Positions 34,792-45,169 of a stretch of 64,000 nucleotides of DNA are shown here, piece by piece. The stretch lies in contig NZ_KB907813.1 of assembly GCF_000382225.1 (NCBI RefSeq), forward strand, positions 1 through 64,000. The letters run 5' to 3'. The DNA is from Hymenobacter aerophilus DSM 13606. GTDB taxonomy: Bacteria; Bacteroidota; Bacteroidia; Cytophagales; Hymenobacteraceae. A program made the translations under genes and the position numbers. Under the pieces are notes generated by a model. That model made no database searches. It was not told where the DNA came from and saw only the letters and a list, made by a program, of their open reading frames with translations. Each line of letters starts with the position of its first letter. Within the stretch, counting starts at the first letter, position 1.

Positions 34792-35406
34792 TTATAGCTT
34801 ACGGGCCAGCACACGGGCCGGAGCGCCGTCGGTGCCTTTAATCTTCAGGGGCAGGCACAGCAGCTCGTACTCGCCGGGTTCGGCGTGCTGCAACGCCAGG
34901 CCTTCAATCACGCTGATGCCCGAGCCCAGCAGCGTATGGTGCGTGTCGGCATCGCCCACCGAGAGGTAATCGACGCCCACGCACACCACGCCCTGCTGCT
35001 GCAGCCAAACGGCGGCATCGGCCCCCACGCGCACGAAATCGGGGTTGAAGGGTTCCGTCGACCACTCGCGGTCGGAGTTGCGGGTTCGGAACAGCACGCG
35101 GCTGCCGGGCTTCAGCTCCAGATGCTCGATATCGGCTTGGGAGATAAATTTCTCGGAATCGACGGCCACTACCAACGCCGGGCCCATCAGCTTGCTTAAA
35201 TCGAGGTGGGCGGCGTCGGTGCCGTCGGCCAGAAAGTGCAGCGGCGCATCGACGTGGGTGCCGGTGTGCACGCTCATGCTGATTTCCGACACGTTGGCTG
35301 CCGCCCCGTCGGCCATGCTCAGGGTGCGCTTGATGTGCACGGGCGCGTTGTCGGGCCAGTAGGCCATGCCGTCGGTGATGGTGGTAGTGAAGTCGAGCCA
35401 GTCCAT
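34792..35406 (-). CDS. Cyclase/kynurenine-formamidase family metal-dependent hydrolase
   Basis: 204 residues from ATG 35406 (MDWLDFTTTITDGMAYWP). The metal-binding HxGTHxDxPxHF motif is present as HTGTHVDAPLHF, with VGVDYLSVGD later. The family hydrolyses N-formylkynurenine or cyclic amides and lactones. The start lies 4 bp after the stop of the upstream glucosidase, so the two are co-transcribed. In this sugar block a lactone substrate is an inference; formylkynurenine cannot be excluded. Confidence 0.85.
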   Translation of the reverse strand: MDWLDFTTTITDGMAYWPDNAPVHIKRTLSMADGAAANVSEISMSVHTGTHVDAPLHFLADGTDAAHLDLSKLMGPALVVAVDSEKFISQADIEHLELKPGSRVLFRTRNSDREWSTEPFNPDFVRVGADAAVWLQQQGVVCVGVDYLSVGDADTHHTLLGSGISVIEGLALQHAEPGEYELLCLPLKIKGTDGAPARVLARKL

Positions 35407-35410
35407 ATAA

Positions 35411-38113
35411 TCAGGAATTTGAAGGTTGGGAAGCGCCTTTTTCGGGCACTTTCTTGTAGATGCCCGGCACTTCCTCGGCGCGGGGCTGGATGAGCTTGGC
35501 CACGAGGCCGGTCCAGCCGGTTTGGTGGGTGGCGCCCAGGCCCATGCCGGTGTCGCCGTTGAAATACTCGTGAAACAGCAGGTGGTCGCGGAAGTACGGA
35601 TCGGTCTGCATCTGCTGGTTCGAGCCGAAGCAGGCTCGCTGGCCGTTCTCATCGCGCAAAAACAGCTTCACCAGCCGCTCAGATAAAGCCTGCGAGATTT
35701 CGAGGATGGTGCAGTACTTGCCCGAGCCGGTGGGGTATTCGACCTTGAACTCGGGGCCGTAGTAGTAGTAAAACCGCTGCAACGACTCGACAATCATGAA
35801 GTTGGTGGGCATCCAGACGGGGCCGCGCCAGTTGCTGTTGCCCCCGAACAACGAGGTGGTCGATTCGGCCGGCTCGTAGTTGACTTCGGCATTCGCGCCG
35901 CCTTCGTGCTCGAATACAAACGGGTGCAGCAGATGGTAGCGCGACAGGCTGCGGATGCCGTGCTCGGAGAGGAACTCGGCCTCGTCGAGCATGCGGCGCA
36001 GCAGCAGCTTCATGCGGTGGCCGCGCAGCAGGCTCAGCAGGTGGCGCTGGCCGCGGCCCGGCTCCTGCCAGCGGCTCACGAGGGCCGCCAGCTCGGGCCG
36101 GTGGGCCAGAAACCAGTTCAGCCGGCTCACAAACCGGGGCACGTCCTGCAGGGTGTCGAGGTCGAGCACTTCCACGGCAAACAGCGGAATCAGGCCCACC
36201 ATGGAGCGCACCCGCAGCGGAAAGCGGCCGTGCTCGGGCGTATTGAGCACGTCGTAGTAGAAGCCGTCCTCGTCGTCCCACATGTCAATCTGCTGGTCGC
36301 CCACGTTGGTCATGGCGTAGGCGATGTAGAGGAAGTGCTCGAAGAACTTGCTCGCCAAATCCTGGTACACGGGGTTAGTGCGCGACAGCTCCAGGGCAAT
36401 GCGCATCATGTTGAGCGCGAACATGGCCATCCAGGCCGTGCCGTCGGCCTGCTCGATGTAGCCGCCGGTGGGCAGCGGCGCCGAGCGGTCGAACACGCCG
36501 ATGTTGTCGAGGCCCAGAAAGCCGCCCTCGAACACGTTGCGGTTGTTGCGGTCTTTGCGGTTCACCCACCACGTAAAGTTCAGCAGCAGCCGGTGGAAAA
36601 TGCTTTCCAGGAAGGCCGTGTCGCCGTGGCCACCGCGCTGCTTCTGGTCGATTTTGTAGATGCGCCAGGTGGCGTAGGCGTGCACCGGCGGGTTCACGTC
36701 GCCAAACTTCCACTCGTAGGCCGGCAGCTGGCCGTTGGGCGCCATATACCAGTCGCGGCACAGCAGCCGGAGCTGGTTTTTGGCGAAGTCAGCATCGACC
36801 ATGGCCAGCGGCAGGCAGTGAAACGCCAAATCCCAGGCCGCATACCACGGATACTCCCACTTGTCGGGCATCGAGATGATGTCGGCGTTGTTGAGATGCC
36901 CCCAATTACAGTTGCGGCCGTGCAGGCGGCTGGCAGGCGGAGGGGGCAGGGCCGGGTCGCCATGCAGCCACTGGTTTACGTCGTAGTAATAGAATTGCTT
37001 GCTCCAGAGCATGCCGGCCAGCGCCTGGCGCTGCACGTTGCGGGCGTCGGCGCTTTCCACGCCCTGCTGCAGGTCGTGGTAGTAGGCGTCGGCCTCCTGC
37101 TGGCGCTGCTCCAGAATCTGCGCAAAATCGGCGAAGGGCTGCTCCAGACCGCAGGCCGCGAGCCGCAGCCGCACGGTGCGGCTGCCCTGCGCGGGTACCT
37201 GCAGCTGGTAGTGCACGGCGGCCTTGGTGCCGCGCCGGGCCGGATTCACGGCCTTCGTTTTCCCATGCACCAGGTAGTCCTCAATGCCGTCTTTGCAGTA
37301 GGCCGTGGGGTTTTTCGAGTGGAACAGCCGCCGGGCGTTGGTTTCGTTGTCGCAGAACAGCAGCTCGGCCGGCTGGTCGTCGGGCTGCTCGTAGTAGAGC
37401 TCCAGCGGCGGCAGGCTGGCGTGGTCGATGGCAATGGAGCCCAACTCGGGGGCCCGCAGCTCGGGCTTGTACTGCTCGTAGCCCCAGGCCCAGGTGTTGC
37501 GCAGCCACAGCTGGGGCAGCACGTGCAGCGGGGCGGGCTGGTCGCCGCGGTTGTGCACCGTAATCTGCAGCAGCAGGTCGTCGGGGCCGGCTTTGGCGTA
37601 CTCCAGGAAGATGTCGAAGTAGCGGTTGTCCCGGAAAATGAGCGTATCAATCAGGTCGAACTCCGGCTTGTCGCGGCCGCGGCGGGCGTTTTCGGTCACC
37701 AGCCAATCGTACGGAAACGCGTGCTGCGGATACTTATACAGCATCCGCATGTAGGAGTGCGTGGGCGTATTGTCGAGGTAGTAATACAGCTCCTTCACGT
37801 CCTCGCCGTGGTTGCCCTCGGGGCCCGCCAGGCCAAACAGCCGCTCCTTCAGAATGGCATCCTGCCCGTTCCAAAAGGCGGGGGCCAGACACAGAAACTG
37901 CTTATCGTCGCTGATGCCGCCGATGGCCTCCTCGCCCCAGCGGTAGGCGTACGAGCGGGCCATGTCGTGGGTGGTATAGGTCCAGGGCTGGCCGTCGGCC
38001 GAGTAGTCTTCGCGCACGGTGCCCCACTGCCGGTCCGATACGTACGGTCCGAAGCGGTGCCAGTCGGCCTTGCCGTCGCGCAACTCCTGCTGCCGTTGCT
38101 GCTCTTGGTTCAT
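35411..38113 (-). CDS. GH63-like glucosidase (MGH1 type)
   Basis: 900 residues. Matches bacterial mannosyl-oligosaccharide-glucosidase-like proteins: [32 protein letters not shown], the [30 protein letters not shown] region, the [15 protein letters not shown] helices of the (alpha/alpha)6 barrel and the C-terminal [23 protein letters not shown]. No signal peptide, so cytoplasmic unless secreted by another path. Likely cleaves alpha-glucosides or mannosylglycerate-like compounds. It is the second gene of the block and shares a 4-bp junction with the cyclase-family gene. Confidence 0.88.
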   Translation of the reverse strand: MNQEQQRQQELRDGKADWHRFGPYVSDRQWGTVREDYSADGQPWTYTTHDMARSYAYRWGEEAIGGISDDKQFLCLAPAFWNGQDAILKERLFGLAGPEGNHGEDVKELYYYLDNTPTHSYMRMLYKYPQHAFPYDWLVTENARRGRDKPEFDLIDTLIFRDNRYFDIFLEYAKAGPDDLLLQITVHNRGDQPAPLHVLPQLWLRNTWAWGYEQYKPELRAPELGSIAIDHASLPPLELYYEQPDDQPAELLFCDNETNARRLFHSKNPTAYCKDGIEDYLVHGKTKAVNPARRGTKAAVHYQLQVPAQGSRTVRLRLAACGLEQPFADFAQILEQRQQEADAYYHDLQQGVESADARNVQRQALAGMLWSKQFYYYDVNQWLHGDPALPPPPASRLHGRNCNWGHLNNADIISMPDKWEYPWYAAWDLAFHCLPLAMVDADFAKNQLRLLCRDWYMAPNGQLPAYEWKFGDVNPPVHAYATWRIYKIDQKQRGGHGDTAFLESIFHRLLLNFTWWVNRKDRNNRNVFEGGFLGLDNIGVFDRSAPLPTGGYIEQADGTAWMAMFALNMMRIALELSRTNPVYQDLASKFFEHFLYIAYAMTNVGDQQIDMWDDEDGFYYDVLNTPEHGRFPLRVRSMVGLIPLFAVEVLDLDTLQDVPRFVSRLNWFLAHRPELAALVSRWQEPGRGQRHLLSLLRGHRMKLLLRRMLDEAEFLSEHGIRSLSRYHLLHPFVFEHEGGANAEVNYEPAESTTSLFGGNSNWRGPVWMPTNFMIVESLQRFYYYYGPEFKVEYPTGSGKYCTILEISQALSERLVKLFLRDENGQRACFGSNQQMQTDPYFRDHLLFHEYFNGDTGMGLGATHQTGWTGLVAKLIQPRAEEVPGIYKKVPEKGASQPSNS

Positions 38114-38279
38114 ATTTTAGTGCTTGGGAATTTGTGCTTAGTGCTTAGTTTGTGCGTTTGCGTTGGCGGCCAGAAGGTTTGCAGGGGCATCGGGTATAAC
38201 ATAGCGTCACAGTTTTGCATTTGCTTCTCGCAAAACCAGCTACCTATGCACCAAGCGCTATCAACTAAGCACTAAAACC

Positions 38280-39098
38280 TCACCCGTTATCGGCGAAACC
38301 GGGGTAGAGCGTCATGCCGCCGTCGGCGAAGATGCTGGTGCCGGTTACGTAGTCGGCCTCGTCGGAAGCCAGCCAGACGGCCACCTTGCCAATGTCGGCC
38401 GGCTCGCCGATGCGGCCGTAGGGGATGAGCGTGAGCAGCGACTTCTCCTCCTCGGGCGTGTCGCGGGCGCTGAGGTTGATGGGCGTGGCAATGGCGCCGG
38501 GCGCGATGCTGTTGATGCGGATTTTGTGCGGCGCCAGCTCCTGGGCCATGCTTTTCATCAGCAGCATAATGCCGCCCTTACTGGTGGCGTAGTTTACGTG
38601 GCCGGCCCACGGAATCACCTCGTGCACCGAGCTCATGCAGATAATCTTGCCCAGCGCGCTCGAAACCTCCGGCTGCGGACCGCGGCGCAGAAACTCGCGG
38701 GCCGCCTCGCGGGCGCACAGAAACTGGCCCGTCAGGTTCACGTCAATCACCTTCTGCCACTGCGCCAGCGTCATGTCCACAAACCTGGCATCCACCTGAA
38801 TGCCGGAGTTGTTGACCAGGATGTGCAGCGTGCCGAACTTCTCACGGATGAAATCGAACATGCGCAGCACGTCCTCTTCCTTGCTCACATCGGCCTGAAA
38901 CGGCACGGCCTGGCCGCCGGCAGCGGTAATTTCCTGCACCACGGCCGCCGCTTCGTCGGCGCTGTGGGCGTAGTTAACCACGACAGTGGCGCCCTCGGCG
39001 GCCATGCACCGGGCCACGCCCGCCCCAATGCCGGAGCTGCCGCCCGTAATCAGGGCAATCTGGTTTTGAAGTCGGTTGGCGGAAGCGGTAGCGGGCAT
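38280..39098 (-). CDS. Glucose-1-dehydrogenase-like SDR
   Basis: 272 residues, classical SDR: ALITGGSSGIGAGVA (TGxxxGIG), LVNNSG, catalytic Ser in MSSVHEV, YATSK (YxxxK). PYGRIGEPADIGKVAVWLASDEADYVTGTSIFADGGMTLYPGF closely follows glucose 1-dehydrogenase. Likely oxidises a sugar with NAD(P)+. It is the first gene of the block; 167 bp, with partial TTAGTGC repeats, separates it from the glucosidase. Confidence 0.85.
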   Translation of the reverse strand: MPATASANRLQNQIALITGGSSGIGAGVARCMAAEGATVVVNYAHSADEAAAVVQEITAAGGQAVPFQADVSKEEDVLRMFDFIREKFGTLHILVNNSGIQVDARFVDMTLAQWQKVIDVNLTGQFLCAREAAREFLRRGPQPEVSSALGKIICMSSVHEVIPWAGHVNYATSKGGIMLLMKSMAQELAPHKIRINSIAPGAIATPINLSARDTPEEEKSLLTLIPYGRIGEPADIGKVAVWLASDEADYVTGTSIFADGGMTLYPGFADNG

Positions 39099-39311
39099 AG
39101 GTGAAAAGCAAGAAAAGATGGAAAGGGAATAAGGCCGGAGCTAAAGGCTAGACTCCCTTTAAATGGCTTAGGTTACATGAACCGCAGATGAAGCCCTGGC
39201 TAACAGAAGTTTACCGGCTAAATAAATTCCCGGCGCGTCTTTTTTTGGCCCGGCGCCTCCCTCCTGCCCCCGGCGCCCGTACAGGAATTGCACCGTTTCA
39301 GCCCCGCCTTT

Positions 39312-39740
39312 ATGTGGATAGTTTTTTCGTTGATGGCCGCGCTGTCGGCCGCCATTGTCGTCACCCTTTCCAAGGTCGGCGTCAAGAATATCGAGTCGAG
39401 CGTGGCCTTCGCCATTCAGTCGGTGCTGATTGTGGGCGTGGCCTGGGGCGTGGTAGCCTGGCAGGGCCATCTGGGGCAGGTGCAGGAAATCGACCGGCGC
39501 ACCTGGCTGTTTCTGATTGCCGCCGGCGTGATTACGTGCCTCTCGTCGCTGTTCTCGTTTCAGGCCCTCAAGCTGGGCCTGGCCTCCCGCACCTCGTCGT
39601 TCGATAAAATCTCGCTCGTCTTCTCCATCCTGCTGGCCGTGTTTTTCCTCAAGGAGAAAGTCACCTGGCAGCTCGTGGCCGGCGCCGTGCTCATGGCCGG
39701 CGGGGCCGTGCTCATCGCCTTCTCAGCAGGCAAAGAGTGA
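39312..39740 (+). CDS. Short EamA-type membrane transporter
   Basis: 142 residues and about five hydrophobic helices (MWIVFSLMAALSAAIVVTL, AIQSVLIVGVAWGVVAW, LIAAGVITCLSSLFSFQAL, LVFSILLAVFFLKEKV, GAVLMAGGAVLIAFSAG). FLKEKVTWQLVAGAVLMAGG is the EamA signature. It is a half-size (single-repeat) member that would need to dimerise. Substrate unknown, drug/metabolite efflux class. ATG 39312 is chosen because it starts the first helix. Confidence 0.85.
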   Translation: MWIVFSLMAALSAAIVVTLSKVGVKNIESSVAFAIQSVLIVGVAWGVVAWQGHLGQVQEIDRRTWLFLIAAGVITCLSSLFSFQALKLGLASRTSSFDKISLVFSILLAVFFLKEKVTWQLVAGAVLMAGGAVLIAFSAGKE

Positions 39741-39764
39741 CGTGGTGATTTGGTGAAGGAGGTG

Positions 39765-39853
39765 CTGTCATCCTGAGCCTGCAAAGGACCTATCCAGAAG
39801 CTATTATCAAGCATTACCTTCTGGATAGGTCCTTCGCAGGCTCAGGATGACAG
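39765..39853. repeat. Family A palindrome, about 36-bp arms with one mismatch
   Basis: CTGTCATCCTGAGCCTGCAAAGG... and its complement ending at 39853. The left flank GTGATTTGGTGAAGGA also occurs at the 54.7 kb copy. Confidence 0.9.
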
Positions 39854-39870
39854 GGCGTCAACCCAGTTCC

Positions 39871-40821
39871 TCAGTCCTCCACCGTCAGCACTATTTTTCC
39901 GTTCGATTCGCCTTGCTCGTTGTAGCGGTGGGCGGCGGCGGTTTCGCTTAGCGGGAAGGTTTTATCGACGATGACGCGCAGGGTGCCGGCTTGCAGCCAG
40001 GCCGATAGTACGGCCAAGTCGGGGCCGCTGGGGTTGGCCAGAAACACGTGGGCCGATTTGGTGGACAGCAGCGCCGCCAGCTTGTCGGTTACCACGGTTA
40101 CGGGCTGCGGGTCGGTGCTTACGTAGCGGCCGTTGCGCCGCAATGCCGCCTGGCTGGCCGCGAAGCTCGATTTGCCGGCCGCGTCGAAAATCAGGTCGTA
40201 GCGGCTCAAATCCTTCGTGAAATCGTGGGCTTTATAGTCGAGGGCGCGGTCGGCGCCGAGGCTGCGCACCAGCTCCAGGTTGTCGGCGCTGGCCGTGCCC
40301 GTTACCTCGCCCGCACCCAGCGCCCTGGCCAGCTGCACGGCCATCGAGCCCACGCCCCCCGAAGCCCCGTTAATCAGTACCCGGTCGCCGGAGAGCAGCC
40401 GGCCCTGGTCGCGCAGGGCCTGCAGGGCCGTGAGGGCGGCCAGCGGCACGGCGCCGGCTTCTTCAAAACTTAGCTTTTCGGGGATGAACGCGGCCGACGG
40501 TTCGGCCAGCAGGGCGTACTCGGCGTTGGCGCCGCCGGTGCTGCCGTCGGCCATGCCGTACACCCGGTCGCCCACCGCAAAGCGCACTACCTGGCTACCC
40601 ACGGCGGCCACCTCGCCGGCCACGTCGCGCCCCGGAATCATCGGAAAGTCGAAGCCGGTCAGCAGCTTGATGTCGCCGCGGCGCACTTTCCAGTCGATGG
40701 GGTTGATGCTGCTGGCCCGCACGCGTACCAGAATCTGGTTGGCCTTGGGCGTGGGAGTGGGTTGCTCGCCGTAGTGCAGCACGTCGGCGGGGCCGTATTG
40801 ATTGAAATAAATGGCGTTCAT
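39871..40821 (-). CDS. NADP-dependent quinone-oxidoreductase-type MDR protein
   Basis: 316 residues, medium-chain dehydrogenase fold without the structural-zinc Cys cluster: MNAIYFNQYGPADVLHYGE, VRASSINPIDWKVRRGDIK, FPMIPGRDVAGEVAAVG, then the cofactor motif VLINGASGGVGSMAVQLARA. Typical of quinone oxidoreductase (Qor) and zeta-crystallin-like NADPH enzymes that reduce quinones or enones. Alone on this strand. Confidence 0.9.
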   Translation of the reverse strand: MNAIYFNQYGPADVLHYGEQPTPTPKANQILVRVRASSINPIDWKVRRGDIKLLTGFDFPMIPGRDVAGEVAAVGSQVVRFAVGDRVYGMADGSTGGANAEYALLAEPSAAFIPEKLSFEEAGAVPLAALTALQALRDQGRLLSGDRVLINGASGGVGSMAVQLARALGAGEVTGTASADNLELVRSLGADRALDYKAHDFTKDLSRYDLIFDAAGKSSFAASQAALRRNGRYVSTDPQPVTVVTDKLAALLSTKSAHVFLANPSGPDLAVLSAWLQAGTLRVIVDKTFPLSETAAAHRYNEQGESNGKIVLTVED

Positions 40822-41082
40822 TTTTCTGCTGTCTATTGGAAAGGATGGAGAATTGCGGGGAGAACGGGCGGAACAGGCTCGGTACCGCTGCCCTGCCGCC
40901 TCGCCGTCGCTCCACCGTGCTTACGGCTGCGGCCCCGCCGGGCGTTGCCAAAACATTCGGGCCGGCCAGGCAATTGGGCACAAAAAAACCGCCGCATCCA
41001 ACGGATACAACGGTTTTGCTCATCGAAAGTGCATTCCCCTCAGACTGCACCCGATGCTGGCCGCCAGGTCAGGCGCGGCCGT

Positions 41083-41805
41083 TTAGTGCGCTTTCTGCAG
41101 CGTAGCCGGGGCGGCCGAAGTTGCCGGAGCGGGGGCACCGGCCGGCCCGGGCGACGGGCTGGCGGCGGGTGGCGCCGGCTCGGCGGCCATGGTGGCGTAG
41201 ATGTGGTCGAGGTCTGAGAGGCCGTCGTTTTCCACCTGCAAATCCATCAGCAGGCCTTCCCTGATGTCGTAGACGAGGCCGTGCAGCTTGGGCGGGTTGG
41301 GCCGGCGCAGGGCGTTCTGGATGATGCTGGTTTTGGTGAGGTTGCGCACCTGCTCAATCACGTTCAGCTCCACGAGGCGGCGCAGGCGCGCCTGCTCGTC
41401 GTTGATACGCAGCAGCTCGGTTTCGTGCACCCGGATAACGTCGCGGATGCCGGTCAGCCAGCCATCGAGCAGACCGTACTGCTTGCTGCTGGCCGCCGCC
41501 GCCACGCCGCCGCAACCGTAGTGCCCGCACACGATAATCACCTTCACTTCGAGCACCTCCACGGCGTATTGCAGCACCGAAAGCAGGTTGAAATCGGTGG
41601 GCACCACCAGGTTGGCAATGTTGCGGTGCACGAACATTTCGCCCGCCCCGGTGCCGGTGATACCGGAGGCCGGCACCCGCGAATCGGAGCAGCCGATGAA
41701 CAGGTATTTGGGTTGCTGGCCCTGGGCCAGGCGCTCGAAAAAGTCGGGGTCGGCGGCCCGCTGCTCGGCTACCCAGCGGCGGTTATTTTCCAGAATGCGT
41801 TTCAA
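41083..41805 (-). CDS. Beta-class carbonic anhydrase
   Basis: Interconverts CO2 and bicarbonate. The zinc ligands are seen in IGCSDSRVP (Cys with Asp-Arg dyad) and CGHYGCGG (His and Cys). 240 residues, with about 35 extra C-terminal residues of Pro/Ala low complexity. The start is TTG at 41805 (MKRILENNRRW); no ATG or GTG is in frame nearby and the family begins exactly there. The gene follows the SulP transporter by 85 bp, indicating a joint bicarbonate function. Confidence 0.9.
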   Translation of the reverse strand: MKRILENNRRWVAEQRAADPDFFERLAQGQQPKYLFIGCSDSRVPASGITGTGAGEMFVHRNIANLVVPTDFNLLSVLQYAVEVLEVKVIIVCGHYGCGGVAAAASSKQYGLLDGWLTGIRDVIRVHETELLRINDEQARLRRLVELNVIEQVRNLTKTSIIQNALRRPNPPKLHGLVYDIREGLLMDLQVENDGLSDLDHIYATMAAEPAPPAASPSPGPAGAPAPATSAAPATLQKAH

Positions 41806-41890
41806 AAGGGAGTTGCTGAAATAGTGAGATGGGAAGTGCTGTTCGGAGGGGCAGGAAGGCGACCAGGCAAGGCGGGCAACGAGCAGCGCG

Positions 41891-43492
41891 CTAGCTTACC
41901 AGCTCTGCCGCGCGCCATTTCACCTCCAGGCTGATGCCGCGCTCGGGCGCCGACTGGCGAAAGTTTTCGATGGCTTCGAGCACGTCGTAATCGACAAACA
42001 GCGAGTCGGAGCCGTCGATGACCACCCGGGCGTTGTGCGGCACCTCCTCCAGCGCTTTGATAATGCTGGCCTTGTTGAGAAACGACACCTGCTCGGCCAG
42101 CCGCAGAATAATGGGGCCGCCGCCGAGGCGCGTGGGCCCGCTGCGGAAATACGCCGCATCGTAGTTGGCCTTGAGAATGTAGAACACGCCCACTACCAGG
42201 CCCAGCACCACGCCCTTGAGCAAATCGGTGAACAGAATGGCCACGATGGTGATGATGAAAGGCAGAAACTGCTGCCAGCCCAGCTGCCACTGGCTCCGGT
42301 ACAGCGCGGGGTTGGTGAGCTTGTAGCCAATCACGAGCAGGATGGCCGCCAGCGCCGACAGCGGAATCCGGTTGAGCAGCGGCCCGAGAAACAGCAGACT
42401 CACGAGCAGCAGCAGGCCGTGCGTGAAGGCTGCCATCCGGGTCTGGCCGCCGGCGTTGATGTTGGCCGAGCTGCGCACGATAACGGCCGTCAGGGGCAGG
42501 CCCCCGAGCAGGCCACTAACCATGTTGCCCGCGCCCTGGGCCAGCATTTCGCGGTTGGTGGGCGTAGTGCGCTTATGCGGGTCGAGCTTATCGACGGCCT
42601 CCACGCTGAGCAGGGTTTCGAGCGAGGCTACAATGGCCAGGGTGAAGGCCACGGTGTAGGTTTCGGGCCGGCGGAAAGCCGTCCAGTCGGGCGTGGTAAT
42701 CAGGCCGGCCGCATCCTGCCACGAGTTGATGGCAGGCAGGCTGACCAGGTGTTCGGGGCCGATACTCAGGGCCGGGGCCAGCGCCCGGAACGTTTCGTTG
42801 AGGGCAATAGCGGCCAGCACCACTATCAGCGCGCCCGGCACCAGCCGGGCCACGTTCAGGCGCTTGCTCAGCACTTTATCCCAGAGCAGCAGCAGGCCCA
42901 GGCACCCCACCCCCACCAGGGCCGGACCGGGCTGCAGGTTTTCGAGGGCGTTGCCGAGGGCGCTGAATGTATTGCGGCCATCGGCCTGCCAGAAACTCAG
43001 GTCTTCGAAATAATCGGCGTCGATGCCCAGAAAATGCGGAATCTGCTTGAGAATCAGAATCAGGCCAATGGCCGCCAGCATGCCGCGGATAACGGAGGTT
43101 GGGAAGTACAGCCCGATAATGCCCGCCCGCGCCACGCCCAGCCCGATTTGCAGCGCGCCGGCCAGCACGGTAGCCGCCAGCACGGCCTCGAACGAGCCCA
43201 GCGTGGCAATGGCGGCCACGATAATGGCCGTCAGGCCGGCGGCCGGGCCGCTCACGCTCAGGGCCGAGCCGCTCAGCCAGGCCACCACCACGCCGCCCAC
43301 AATGCCGGTAATCACGCCCGAAAGCAGCGGCGCGCCGGAGGCCAGCGAAATGCCCAGGCACAGCGGCAGCGCCACCAGAAATACCACCAGTCCGGCCGGT
43401 AAATCCTGCCCGAGCGAGCCAAAGGCAGAAGGAAACCGGTTTGGGCTGACCGGAGCAGCCGGCCGCTCCGAAACCGAAGAATTTTTCAACAT
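41891..43492 (-). CDS. SulP-family anion transporter (likely bicarbonate)
   Basis: 533 residues from ATG 43492; a GTG at 43534 would add 14. About 10-11 membrane helices follow FGSLGQDLPAGLVVFLVALPLCLGISLASGAPL. The STAS domain lies at the C-terminus (about 450-533, HNARVVIDGSDSLFVDYDVLEAIENF). With a carbonic anhydrase next on the same strand, a BicA-like bicarbonate uptake role is likely. Sulfate transport is the main alternative. Confidence 0.9.
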   Translation of the reverse strand: MLKNSSVSERPAAPVSPNRFPSAFGSLGQDLPAGLVVFLVALPLCLGISLASGAPLLSGVITGIVGGVVVAWLSGSALSVSGPAAGLTAIIVAAIATLGSFEAVLAATVLAGALQIGLGVARAGIIGLYFPTSVIRGMLAAIGLILILKQIPHFLGIDADYFEDLSFWQADGRNTFSALGNALENLQPGPALVGVGCLGLLLLWDKVLSKRLNVARLVPGALIVVLAAIALNETFRALAPALSIGPEHLVSLPAINSWQDAAGLITTPDWTAFRRPETYTVAFTLAIVASLETLLSVEAVDKLDPHKRTTPTNREMLAQGAGNMVSGLLGGLPLTAVIVRSSANINAGGQTRMAAFTHGLLLLVSLLFLGPLLNRIPLSALAAILLVIGYKLTNPALYRSQWQLGWQQFLPFIITIVAILFTDLLKGVVLGLVVGVFYILKANYDAAYFRSGPTRLGGGPIILRLAEQVSFLNKASIIKALEEVPHNARVVIDGSDSLFVDYDVLEAIENFRQSAPERGISLEVKWRAAELVS

Positions 43493-43762
43493 AACAGCAG
43501 CGGTAAGCCAGAAATAGTCAGGCCCGCCAGCCACTCTTGCAGGAGCGCCTGGCAGGTTGATACAAGCTTACGACTGCGCCGTTAACCTCTGGTTAAAAGC
43601 ATGTTAAAGCGCAATTAAAGCAGCCTAATCCGCTAAAAGGCAGCTCTTTAAATTAAGCGCAAGGGGCTGTTTTTTTTGCTGCTTGGGCCTGCCCCACGCC
43701 TGCTTGCCCGGCGCCCGGCCGCACCCACTGCTTTCCGGCGGCCACCCGGAATGCCCTGGCCG

Positions 43763-45166
43763 CTAACCGGCCGCCGGGAAGTCGAGCAGCACCCGCGTAC
43801 CCTGCTCCAGGATGCTGGCTACGGCAATGCGGCCGCCGTGCAGCTCCATAATCTTGGCCGTGAGCGGCAGCCCGATGCCGTGGCCGGGCACGGTGCGCAC
43901 AGCTTCGGCCCGGAAAAAAGGCACGAACACCTGCCGCCGGTCGGCCTCACTCATGCCCGGCCCCTGATCGACTACTTCCAGCTGCACCCGGCCGCCGCCG
44001 CTGGTAAGCGTGGCCACAATGGGCGCGGCCGGCTTGGCCGCCGTGAACTTGCAGGCGTTTTCGAGAATGTTGAGGAAGGCCACCAGCACCAGCGCCTCGT
44101 TGCCGAGCACGCCAAACGGGGCAGGGCCGGCCGTACCGGGCGCTTCGCGGAAGTCGAGGTCGATGCGGCGGGTGGGGTGGCGGCGGTGCAGCTCCTCGTG
44201 GGCCAGCAGCAGCAGCTCGTCGAGGCGCAGGCGGGTGCGCGGCACCTGGCTGGGGTCGTCGGAGGCGCGGGCAATCTGCAGCAGCCCATTGGTGAGGTCT
44301 TTGAGCAGCCGGGCGGCATCGAGGGTACCGCGCAGCACCTGGCGGTACTCTTCGGGGGTGCGCTGCTGCTGGAGCAGCGCCACTTCGAGCTGCCCGATGA
44401 TGGCCGTCAGGGGCGTGCGCAGCTCGTGCGAGGCGTCGCGCACAAAGGTGCGCTGGCCCACAAAAGCCGTTTCGAGCCGGTCGAGCAGGCTGTTGAAGCG
44501 CTGGGCCAGCAACGATACTTCGTCGCGGCCCTGGCCGGGGCTCAGGCGCTGGTGCAGGTCGGAGGCCGTAATGCTGTCGACCTCGCGGATGATGCGCTTG
44601 ATGGGCTGCAGCGCCTGGCCGGCGAATATCAGCCCGCCAATGCCCACCACCACAAACGAGCCCAGCAGCCCGAACCCGAGCACCGTCAGCAGGTTATCGA
44701 GCTTCTCGCGGCTGTCGTCGTCAACGGAGGAGGCCACCACCACGAAGTCGCCCCGGCCGGGCTCCTGGTACAGCAGGCCAACCGTTTGGCGGTAGCGGCC
44801 CTCGAAGCGCACTTCGCGGCCCGTCCGGCGCACCTGCTGCCGCAGCGCCAGGGGCACAATCCGCTCCGACGGCCCTTCCCGAAACACCACCCGGCCCCGG
44901 GCGTCGAATACGTACACCTCCTCGGCGGGCAGCGTGCGGTAGAACTGCCGCAGGTAGCGCCGGTACGAGGCCCGGCTGCGCTCGTCGCCGCGGCGGGTGC
45001 CATCGAGGTACACGTGCGCCACCACCCGCGCCCGCGCAAACAGGCTCTCGGTAAAGGCCTCGCGCCGCGACTGGTAGGTGAAAAAGTAGATCATCGCCGC
45101 AAACAGCAGCAGCGTAACCACCAGAATGGCCGCAAACTGCACCGTAAGCCGCGCGCGAATCGTCAT
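43763..45166 (-). CDS. Sensor histidine kinase
   Basis: 467 residues. Membrane helices at about 8-30 and 165-190 bracket a periplasmic domain of about 130 residues. HAMP follows (GQALQPIKRIIREVDSITASDLHQRL). The HisKA His lies in VRDASHELRTPL near residue 250, and the ATPase domain has NILENACKF, DQGPGMS and HGIGLPL. Partner of the OmpR-type regulator upstream on the same strand; 170 bp with a heptamer array and a family A palindrome separates them, which may lower kinase translation relative to the regulator. Confidence 0.9.
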   Translation of the reverse strand: MTIRARLTVQFAAILVVTLLLFAAMIYFFTYQSRREAFTESLFARARVVAHVYLDGTRRGDERSRASYRRYLRQFYRTLPAEEVYVFDARGRVVFREGPSERIVPLALRQQVRRTGREVRFEGRYRQTVGLLYQEPGRGDFVVVASSVDDDSREKLDNLLTVLGFGLLGSFVVVGIGGLIFAGQALQPIKRIIREVDSITASDLHQRLSPGQGRDEVSLLAQRFNSLLDRLETAFVGQRTFVRDASHELRTPLTAIIGQLEVALLQQQRTPEEYRQVLRGTLDAARLLKDLTNGLLQIARASDDPSQVPRTRLRLDELLLLAHEELHRRHPTRRIDLDFREAPGTAGPAPFGVLGNEALVLVAFLNILENACKFTAAKPAAPIVATLTSGGGRVQLEVVDQGPGMSEADRRQVFVPFFRAEAVRTVPGHGIGLPLTAKIMELHGGRIAVASILEQGTRVLLDFPAAG

Positions 45167-45169
45167 TGG

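Noticed and set aside
40830..41050. Minus-strand frame between the oxidoreductase and carbonic anhydrase genes
   Set aside because: Low-complexity Gly/Arg/Val product, no homology seen, and it runs into the oxidoreductase gene in another frame.
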